From: Nevskia sp043781855
Lineage (GTDB): Bacteria > Pseudomonadota > Gammaproteobacteria > Nevskiales > Nevskiaceae
NCBI GenBank assembly: GCA_043781855.1
Contig: JAYWBB010000140.1
Location: 1-26,794, forward strand
DNA: 26,794 nucleotides
Reading direction: 5' to 3'
Of the stretch, positions 7,826-14,019 are shown piece after piece (within the stretch, counting starts at the first letter, position 1; each line of letters begins with the position of its first letter). Position numbers and translations under genes: made by a program. A model generated the notes under the pieces. It was given only the letters and a program-made list of their open reading frames with translations, had not been told where the DNA came from and did not search any database.

Positions 7826-8858
7826 GCGGGGGGCGTCCGGCGGCGCTGGCGAGAACCTCGGCTGCGGCGTCGACGAGGGCATCGGTGTCGACGCCGCGCA
7901 GGGCATCCGCCGCTGGACTTTCATTGATCAGCACGCGGTAGCCGGGCCCATCCGGAATCCATTCGCGCAGACCCCGGTGTGCGCGGTACCAGGCCACAGC
8001 CGGCGTGGCGGTCAGCATGGCCAGATGCAGGCTCGCGGTGTCGCCGGAAAGATTCAGCGCTGCCCCTTGCACGACGGCCGTGAACTGGGCCACGTCGAGC
8101 GTGCCGGCAAACACTTTCCAGGGCGGTTGCCGCAGCAGGCCCAGCAGCGCGTCAAGCTTGCCGGTTTCGCGCGGCGTGCCGGCGCAGGACAAGGCAAGGC
8201 GATAGGCAGAAAATTCGCTGTGGAGGCGCCCGATCAATTCGGCAAGCTGCGACAAAGGCAGCTCCTTGGCATCGGCGCTGGTGAACGGACTCATGTGCAG
8301 GTAGCCGCCATCGTCGCCTGCCGCGATGCCGGCGGCACGGCGCAGGCCGGCGTCGATGCTGACGTGGAACTCGGGCTGGCTTGGCAGATCGTCGGCGCCG
8401 GGCAGGGTAATCTGCCGCACGCAGCGCCACTTCTGCCAGTACATCAGCTCGTCGAAGTACGGACTCTCCAGCACCTGCGTGAACAGGTGACGCCAGCCGA
8501 TCGGCCCGCCGTCGGCGGGCAGCCGGCCCGCGCGCACCGGCGCGCGCGTGGCCCAGCTCAGTAGCGAGGAACGATCCGAACCGGTGGTGTTGACGACCAG
8601 ATCGAAGCGCTCACGACGAAGCTCGCCGGCCCAGCGGATATTGGTCGAAAGCCCGGGACGCGGCTGGCGCGGATAGGCCCAGACCCGCTGCACCCAGGGC
8701 GTCAGCTTGAACAGGCCGGCGCCGTGCGCCGAGGCCATCACGTGCAGCTCGGCCTCGGGCCAGCGACGACGCAGCCACCACAGCGCCGGCAGCAGGTGCA
8801 CGTTGTCGCCAAGGCCGGCGAGTTCCATGACCAGCAGCTTGCGCGGCGCGGCGGTCAC
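7815..8858 (-). CDS. GT9-family (heptosyltransferase-like) glycosyltransferase, diverged paralogue
   Basis: A 347-residue protein starting with GTG at 8858. The N-terminus LLVMELAGLGDNVHLLPAL matches GT9. The C-terminal loop reads LNLSGDTASLHLAMLTATPA, so the usual GPDSG is changed to SGDTA. Position-by-position resemblance to the downstream gene (EFHVSIDAGLRRAAGI versus EFHVTIDVELRRRAGI, and WKVFAGTLDVAQF versus WRVFDGNLDVPAF) shows a tandem duplication. The start overlaps the GT2 stop in a GTGA arrangement and the stop overlaps the next start, so the three genes form one coupled operon. The altered donor loop hints at a different sugar or weakened activity. Confidence 0.85.
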   Translation of the reverse strand: MTAAPRKLLVMELAGLGDNVHLLPALWWLRRRWPEAELHVMASAHGAGLFKLTPWVQRVWAYPRQPRPGLSTNIRWAGELRRERFDLVVNTTGSDRSSLLSWATRAPVRAGRLPADGGPIGWRHLFTQVLESPYFDELMYWQKWRCVRQITLPGADDLPSQPEFHVSIDAGLRRAAGIAAGDDGGYLHMSPFTSADAKELPLSQLAELIGRLHSEFSAYRLALSCAGTPRETGKLDALLGLLRQPPWKVFAGTLDVAQFTAVVQGAALNLSGDTASLHLAMLTATPAVAWYRAHRGLREWIPDGPGYRVLINESPAADALRGVDTDALVDAAAEVLASAAGRPPHAP

Positions 8859-9748
8859 GTCCGGCTCGGTTCGTTGCGCGGGCGAATGCGCACAAACGCG
8901 CGCAGCGCCGCCTGCACGCGCGCCGCAGAGCGCACGGTCATGTGGGCGTTGAACGTCAGCGCGAACAGCGGCAGCTTCAGCAGGTTGATCGCCGCGAGCT
9001 GTGCCGCGAGGCGGAGCGCCCTGCCGCGGCCTCGATATTTGCTCCAGAGGTAGATACGCGAAGCCGTCTCGTGGAAATACTTGCGATGCAGCAGGCCGAG
9101 CGTGCGCCGCGACGAACGTCCCACCAGATGTTCGAGCTTCGCGTCGGCGACCAGGATCAGTGCGTGGCCGGCGCGGCGCACGCGCAGGCAGAGGTCGTCG
9201 TCCTCGAAGTACAGGAAGATCGCCGGATCGAAGAAGCCCGTCTGGCGCAGCATCGGCATCCGCAGCAGCAGCGCTGCGCCGGTCAGGAAGTCGGTACAGA
9301 GATCGCCGCCCGGCTCGATATACGGCTGGCGCTCGGCACGCAGCCAGAACGGCACGTTGTACGCGGTCTCGGCCTTGCCACGGGCATCGTGCAGGTGCGG
9401 GGCCAGGATCGCGGCCTCCGGATAGCGCGCGGCGGCATCGAGCAGGCGCTGAATCTGTTCAGCGTCGAAACAGCAGTCCGGGTTGAGCAGGAGGGCGAAC
9501 GGCGTCGTCACCTGATCGAGTCCGACGTTGTTCGCGGCGCCGAAACCCAGGTTGCGCGGCGACCGATGCACGCGCGCGTTCGGCAGCAACGCTTGCGCGA
9601 CGGCGACGGTATCGTCGCGGCTGGCATTGTCGACGACGATAACGTTCGCGAGCCCGCTCAGCGGCGGCGCCGTCGTGCGCAGGATTTCCGAACTGTTGTA
9701 GGTGACGAGCACCACAGTCAGGTCCTCGAAACCGAGGTTCGCCGTCAC
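8855..9748 (-). CDS. GT2-family glycosyltransferase (rhamnosyltransferase-like)
   Basis: A protein of 297 residues from GTG 9748. It has a GT-A fold with TVVLVTYNSSEIL at the N-terminus, IVVDNASRDDT, RNLGFGAANNVGL, the metal-binding segment LLLNPDC, and FYFEDDDLCLRVRRAGH-like acidic residues (actual LYFEDDDLCLRVRRAGH) toward the C-terminus. These match the WbbL/rhamnosyltransferase type of GT2. The C-terminal part has a basic, hydrophobic stretch that may sit on the membrane. The frame continues open to 9982, but past 9865 it is antisense to the divergent GT9 gene and no better start is seen. GTG 9748 puts the first strand about nine residues in. It is the first gene of the minus-strand glycosyltransferase operon. 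Confidence 0.87.
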   Translation of the reverse strand: MTANLGFEDLTVVLVTYNSSEILRTTAPPLSGLANVIVVDNASRDDTVAVAQALLPNARVHRSPRNLGFGAANNVGLDQVTTPFALLLNPDCCFDAEQIQRLLDAAARYPEAAILAPHLHDARGKAETAYNVPFWLRAERQPYIEPGGDLCTDFLTGAALLLRMPMLRQTGFFDPAIFLYFEDDDLCLRVRRAGHALILVADAKLEHLVGRSSRRTLGLLHRKYFHETASRIYLWSKYRGRGRALRLAAQLAAINLLKLPLFALTFNAHMTVRSAARVQAALRAFVRIRPRNEPSRT

Positions 9749-9864
9749 CGCCTGGCTCGGCCGGGCGCAGACTGCGGCAGCTGGATTCCCGCGAATGACA
9801 AGACGTGCGCCATGGACGAAGAAAGGAACGGTAAGCTCTCGCCATCTTAACTTCTTGTGACGGG

Positions 9865-10998
9865 ATGAAATCGCGCTTTTCTGCGTCCGAGGCCGCGCCG
9901 CGCCGCGTGCTCCTGGTCTGCCTGCGGCGACTCGGCGACCTGCTCCTGGCCTCCGCGCTGATCCGCAGCGCGCGGCAGGCATGGCCCGACGCGCGCATCG
10001 ACGTGCTCACGTTCGCGAGCACCGCCGCTGCACTGACCGGCAACGCCGATGTCACGACGCTGATCGCGCTTCCGACGCGCGGTCCGGAATGGTTGCGCGT
10101 GCTGTGGCCGCGGTTCCGCCACTACGATCTGGCGCTGGCCATGCAGGACAGCGACCGGGCGCATCTGGTCGCGCGCTGGTGCGGCCGTCGGGCCGGCGGC
10201 ATTCTTCCATCCGCAGGTGAACCGGGCCGGGTCTGGAAGCAGTCGCTGATGACGCCGACGTTCACGCCTGAAGCGGGGCAGCATGCCGTCGTGCGCTATC
10301 TGCGCCTTGCGGATGCGGTCGGCATTCCGCGCGCGGCGGGACCTCGTCCGCCGCGGCCGGCAAGCACCGCGAAACTTGATCTGCTGCTCGGCCCAGGCTG
10401 GGCCGGATTGCCGACCGCCGTCGTCCACCCGGTTCCCATGTACGTCTACAAGGCCTGGCGGCGCGAGGGCTGGCGCGATTGCATTCGCTGGCTGCTCGCG
10501 CAGGGTCTGCGGGTCTGCATCACCGGCGGGCCGGCACCAGCCGAGCGTGCGTACGTCGATGATGTCCTCGCCGGTTTCCGGCCGCAGCCCGAAGGTCGGT
10601 TGATCGATCTCTGCGGCAGCTTGCAGTTTGCGGAACTGACCCCGCTGATCGAATCCGCGCGCGTCTTCATCGGTCCGGATACTTCGGTGACGCATCTCGC
10701 CGCCGCGACCGGCACGCCGACAGTGGCATTATTCGGACCCTCCGATCCGGTGGTCTGGGGTCCGTGGCCGGCCGACGGCAGTAGTCGCGCGGACAGCCCC
10801 TGGCAGCGCACGGCGCCCTTGCAGAAGGCAGGCAACGTCACCCTCCTTCAAGGCGCCCACGGCCGGTTCGGTCCATGCATCCCCTGCCTGCAGGAAGGCT
10901 GCGAACGGAATCGGCAAAGTGTTTCCGATTGCCTCGTGTCGCTGCCGTCTTCGCGGGTTATCGAGGTGCTGGAAGGTCTGCTTCGGTCCGCCGCCTGA
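9865..10998 (+). CDS. GT9-family glycosyltransferase (WaaQ/RfaF-like heptosyltransferase)
   Basis: A 377-residue protein with a clear GT9 layout: RRVLLVCLRRLGDLLLASAL near residues 13-32 and the donor-binding loop FIGPDTSVTHLAAATGTPTV, then ALFGPSDPVVWGPWP. This is the most canonical of the three GT9 genes here and resembles lipopolysaccharide-core heptosyltransferases. A Cys cluster near the C-terminus (GPCIPCLQEGCERN) is like the metal- or disulfide-prone end seen in WaaQ-type members. It diverges from the GT2 gene across about 116 bases, which must hold promoters for both directions. Confidence 0.9.
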   Translation: MKSRFSASEAAPRRVLLVCLRRLGDLLLASALIRSARQAWPDARIDVLTFASTAAALTGNADVTTLIALPTRGPEWLRVLWPRFRHYDLALAMQDSDRAHLVARWCGRRAGGILPSAGEPGRVWKQSLMTPTFTPEAGQHAVVRYLRLADAVGIPRAAGPRPPRPASTAKLDLLLGPGWAGLPTAVVHPVPMYVYKAWRREGWRDCIRWLLAQGLRVCITGGPAPAERAYVDDVLAGFRPQPEGRLIDLCGSLQFAELTPLIESARVFIGPDTSVTHLAAATGTPTVALFGPSDPVVWGPWPADGSSRADSPWQRTAPLQKAGNVTLLQGAHGRFGPCIPCLQEGCERNRQSVSDCLVSLPSSRVIEVLEGLLRSAA

Positions 10999-11126
10999 TC
11001 GAAAATCGCTGACAGTGCCTTTTGCGTGGCGACAATGACATGATCCCGCCGGTGTAACGCCGCTCCGCAGCGCGGGTACGTCTTTTACCGCCTTCGGCCT
11101 TCCAGTTCAGACCGATACCCAAGCTC

Positions 11127-12263
11127 ATGCCGCCTCTGTCTAGCGCCGACGAAGCTGCCGTCCGGGCGATCGCGTTCTATCTGCCGCAATTCCATCCGGT
11201 TCCGGAAAACGACGAGTGGTGGGGCAAGGGCTTCACCGAATGGACCAACGTCACGCGCGCGCGCGCGCAGTTCGAGGGACATGACCAGCCACAGTTGCCG
11301 GCCGATCTCGGCTTTTACGACCTGCGCGTTCCGGAAACCCGCGAGCAGCAGGCGGCACTGGCGCGCGAATACGGAATCCACGGCTTCTGCTACTACCACT
11401 ACTGGTTTTCGGGCCGGCGCATTCTCGAGCGGCCGTTCAACGAAGTGCTGGCCAGCGGCAAGCCGGACTTTCCGTTCTGCCTCTGCTGGGCCAACGAAAG
11501 CTGGGGCCGGAACTGGGACGGCAAGAACCACGATGTGCTGCTCGAACAGAAATACGCGCCGGACGACCCTCAGCGCATGATCGAGGAACTGCTTCCAGCC
11601 TTCCACGACGCGCGTTACATCCGCATCGACAATCGGCCGCTGTTCCTGGTCTACCGCATCGAGCAGTTGCCCGATCCGCATGCCGCCACCCGCGTCTGGC
11701 GCGCCATCGCGCGGGCTTCGGGACTCGACGATCTCTACATCGCCTGCGTGCACGGCCACCGTGCCGACTTCACGCCGGAGTCGATGGGCTGCGACGCCGC
11801 CATCGAATTCCCGCCAGCGGGCGGCTTGCGGATCGAAGGCCCCTGGTGGCGGAAGACGCCGCTGCGCAGCCATCGCGTACGCCGCCTGCTGCGGCGGGCT
11901 GGCCTGTTTTCGCACGGCGAGGCGGAAAATTCCGTGCTGCGCTATTCGGCGCTGATCGATGCCGCGATGGCGCGGTCGACCGTGCCGTTCCGGCGCTTCC
12001 GCGGCCTCTGTACGGGCTGGGACAACAGTTCCCGCCGACCCAAAGGCCGCGCCACGATCTTCCGCGACAATTCGCCGGAGCTTTACGAAGGCTGGCTGCG
12101 CCGGATCGTCGAACAGACGCGGCGCGAACAGCCGCCCGGCGAGCGCCTGGTCTTCATCAACGCCTGGAACGAATGGGCCGAAGGGGCCCATCTCGAACCC
12201 TGCCAGAAATTCGGCCACGGCTTTCTCGAAGCCACGCGCCGCGCGCTTGGCCCGGGCGCGTAG
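11127..12263 (+). CDS. WbsX-like protein (GH99-like domain), surface polysaccharide synthesis
   Basis: A 378-residue protein of the glycosyltransferase WbsX / GH99-like family. Motifs: AFYLPQFHPVPENDEWWGKG, FTEWTNV, HGFCYYHYWFSGRRIL, FPFCLCWANESWGRNWDG, and near the end INAWNEWAEGAHLEP. Members occur in O-antigen and capsule clusters, where the fold of an endo-alpha-mannosidase-like barrel is thought to make or trim glycans. The exact reaction is not established. No signal peptide is seen, so it probably works in the cytosol. It lies 128 bases after the GT9 gene and just before a methyltransferase, consistent with one glycan locus. Confidence 0.88.
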   Translation: MPPLSSADEAAVRAIAFYLPQFHPVPENDEWWGKGFTEWTNVTRARAQFEGHDQPQLPADLGFYDLRVPETREQQAALAREYGIHGFCYYHYWFSGRRILERPFNEVLASGKPDFPFCLCWANESWGRNWDGKNHDVLLEQKYAPDDPQRMIEELLPAFHDARYIRIDNRPLFLVYRIEQLPDPHAATRVWRAIARASGLDDLYIACVHGHRADFTPESMGCDAAIEFPPAGGLRIEGPWWRKTPLRSHRVRRLLRRAGLFSHGEAENSVLRYSALIDAAMARSTVPFRRFRGLCTGWDNSSRRPKGRATIFRDNSPELYEGWLRRIVEQTRREQPPGERLVFINAWNEWAEGAHLEPCQKFGHGFLEATRRALGPGA

Positions 12264-12312
12264 TCCCGGCCCCATGCGGTAAATTGCGCTGCACTCCCGA
12301 GGAACTGCGCCC

Positions 12313-12975
12313 ATGTCCGTATCAACCCCGCCGAGGAATCCTGGCGATGAAGTCAGGTGGTACGACCGCAACCCGCGCCAGGAAATGCTGCCGTTCCTGC
12401 CCGCGCAAGTGACGCGCGCGCTGGAGGTCGGCTGCGCCTCGGGGGTCTTCGGCATGGCGATCAAGGAGCGCTTCGGCGCCGAGGTCTGGGGCATGGAGTA
12501 CAACGCCGAGACCGCCGATCTCGCGCGCCGTCATCTCGATCACGTGGTCACCGGCGATGCCACGACGCAGGTCGAAACCCTGCCTGACGACTATTTCGAT
12601 TTCGTCTGCTGCAACGACGTGCTCGAGCATCTGGTCGATCCCTGGACGTTCCTGCGCCGGCTCAAGCCGAAACTCACGCCGAACGCCACGGTGGTGTCGT
12701 CGATTCCGAACATCCGCTATTTCCACGCGCTCGAAACGATTCTGCGGGATCGTGATTTTCCGACGCTCCCGGACGGCATCTTCGACCGCACCCATCTGCG
12801 CTTCTTCACGCACAAGAGCATCGAGCGGATGTTCGTCGATACCGGCTACCGCATCGAACGCATCGTCGGCATCAACCCGACGCGCAAATTCCGCTACCGC
12901 CTCCGGAATGCGCTGTCGTTCGGCGCGATGGCAGACCAGCGCTATCTGCAATTCGCCTGCGTCGTGCACCCCTGA
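12313..12975 (+). CDS. Class I SAM-dependent methyltransferase
   Basis: A 220-residue protein. Motif I is ALEVGCASGVFGMAIKERFG, the acidic strand follows at VWGMEYNAETADLA, and CCNDVLEHLVDPWTFL is typical of Methyltransf_23-type enzymes found in glycan clusters. It may methylate a sugar or cap a polysaccharide; the substrate is unknown. A GAGGA ribosome site lies about ten bases before the ATG. The gene ends inside the convergent trmL gene, overlapping by 34 bases. Confidence 0.88.
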   Translation: MSVSTPPRNPGDEVRWYDRNPRQEMLPFLPAQVTRALEVGCASGVFGMAIKERFGAEVWGMEYNAETADLARRHLDHVVTGDATTQVETLPDDYFDFVCCNDVLEHLVDPWTFLRRLKPKLTPNATVVSSIPNIRYFHALETILRDRDFPTLPDGIFDRTHLRFFTHKSIERMFVDTGYRIERIVGINPTRKFRYRLRNALSFGAMADQRYLQFACVVHP

Positions 12976-13454
12976 TCCGGCATCCGGGCCCCGGAAAAGC
13001 CGAGCTGCCGCCAGGCCTCGTACACTGCAATCGCAACCGAGTTCGCCAGGTTCAGGCTGCGCATGCCGGGCTGCTGCGGCAGATAGATGCGCTGCTCCGG
13101 CGGCAGCGCGTCGATCAACTCGATCGGCAGTCCGCGCGTCTCGGGACCGAACAACAGCACGTCGCCAGGCTGGTAGCGCACGGCGTCGTAGCAGGTGACG
13201 CCGCGCGTGCTGAATGCAAACCAGCGCGCGCCGCGCGTTGCCGCACGCAGCGCGTCGAGATCGTCGTGCACGGTGAGGCTGGCGTACTCGTGATAGTCGA
13301 GGCCGGCGCGGCGCAGTTGCGCGTCTTCGAGGGTGAAGCCGAGGGGCCGCACCAGATGCAGGGCCGCGCCACTGTTCGCACAGAGCCGGATCACGTTGCC
13401 GGTATTCGGCGGAATCTCCGGCTGGTAGAGCGCCACATGGATCAAGCGCGGCAC
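12942..13454 (-). CDS. trmL: tRNA (cytidine(34)-2'-O)-methyltransferase TrmL
   Basis: A 170-residue SPOUT-family enzyme that methylates the wobble ribose of certain leucine tRNAs, using SAM. The family motifs are strong: LYQPEIPPNTGNVIRLCANS at the N-terminus, LLFGPETRGLP, and the trefoil-knot segment IYLPQQPGMRSLNLANSVAI followed by YEAWRQLGF. The start is GTG at 13454; the codon usage and motif spacing leave no better choice. The C-terminal tail after QLGF is about 17 residues longer than in typical members (about 155), and this tail DNA overlaps the methyltransferase gene. Confidence 0.95.
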   Translation of the reverse strand: MPRLIHVALYQPEIPPNTGNVIRLCANSGAALHLVRPLGFTLEDAQLRRAGLDYHEYASLTVHDDLDALRAATRGARWFAFSTRGVTCYDAVRYQPGDVLLFGPETRGLPIELIDALPPEQRIYLPQQPGMRSLNLANSVAIAVYEAWRQLGFSGARMPDQGCTTQANCR

Positions 13455-13532
13455 CGGTCCGGCCCGTTGACACTGCCGGGAGCCGCGCCTAGTCTGACCG
13501 TCGACTCGTTATCGCGACCATCGGGGAAGTTC

Positions 13533-13850
13533 ATGTCGATCCGCTCCATCTGCATCCACTCGTTCTCCGCCGCCGCGCTGTTGCTGTTCGCCGCCACGGC
13601 CTCCGCAGAGAGCCCGAGCCCCGATTACAACAACCGCGGCGACACCTCGCCGTCGGGTGCCGCCATGGCCGCAGACCTCGTGCTGGCGCGGCCGCTCGGC
13701 TTCGCCGCGACGCTGATCGGAACCGTAATCTTCGTCGTCGGTCTGCCGTTCGAGCTGATTGCCGGCAATATCCACGATCCCGCGCGTCGCCTCATTGCCG
13801 ACCCCGCACGTTACACGTTCACCCGGCCGCTCGGCGAAGATATCAACTGA
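13533..13850 (+). CDS. Small exported protein of unknown function
   Basis: A protein of 105 residues from ATG 13533, preceded by a good ribosome site (GGGGAAG). A signal peptide ends near ATASAES (about residue 25). A hydrophobic stretch with the pattern VLARPLGFAATLIGTVIFVV is followed by GLPFELIAGN and a conserved-looking end, YTFTRPLGE. I recall small proteins with a similar ARPLG...FTRPLG pattern in Pseudomonas and Xanthomonas relatives, sometimes labelled multidrug transporter without basis. It is too small for a transporter; one membrane helix or a periplasmic peripheral protein is more likely. Function unknown. Confidence 0.8.
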   Translation: MSIRSICIHSFSAAALLLFAATASAESPSPDYNNRGDTSPSGAAMAADLVLARPLGFAATLIGTVIFVVGLPFELIAGNIHDPARRLIADPARYTFTRPLGEDIN

Positions 13851-13870
13851 AGCGGATCGGACGATCCGCT
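13851..13870 (+). terminator. Hairpin directly after the small exported gene
   Basis: A perfect 8-bp stem, AGCGGATC and GATCCGCT around GGAC, starts at the base after the TGA. No T-run follows, so it may act as an mRNA 3'-end stabiliser or weak terminator. It abuts the REP-like hairpin at 13873. Confidence 0.5.
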
Positions 13871-13872
13871 TC

Positions 13873-13988
13873 ACCCCGGCGAAAGCCGGGGTCCCGCGAC
13901 GCAAGTTGAACCCCCCCGCGAACGCCGGGTTCAGGAATGTCACCCGTCATTGTGATCTTGCGCGCTGGATACCGGCTTTCGCCGGTAT
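13873..13988. repeat. Pair of inverted REP-like hairpins
   Basis: Two short palindromes with the same core lie in opposite orientation: ACCCCGGC-GAAA-GCCGGGGT (13873-13892) and ATACCGGC-TTTC-GCCGGTAT (13969-13988), each a perfect 8-bp stem with a tetraloop. The flank CGCTGGAT before the second copy matches the common form CTGGATTCCGGCTTTCGCCG found between genes in many gammaproteobacteria. Head-to-head pairing about 76 bases apart resembles a BIME. It lies between two convergent genes and could stop transcription from both sides. No transposase is seen nearby. Confidence 0.7.
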
Positions 13989-14019
13989 TACGATTGGCGT
14001 GGAAGGCGGCGACGTTCCC

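Noticed and set aside
9749..9982. Upstream extension of the GT2 gene
   Set aside because: It runs antisense into the divergent GT9 gene and is Arg/Ala-rich; GTG 9748 sits right before the first GT2 strand.
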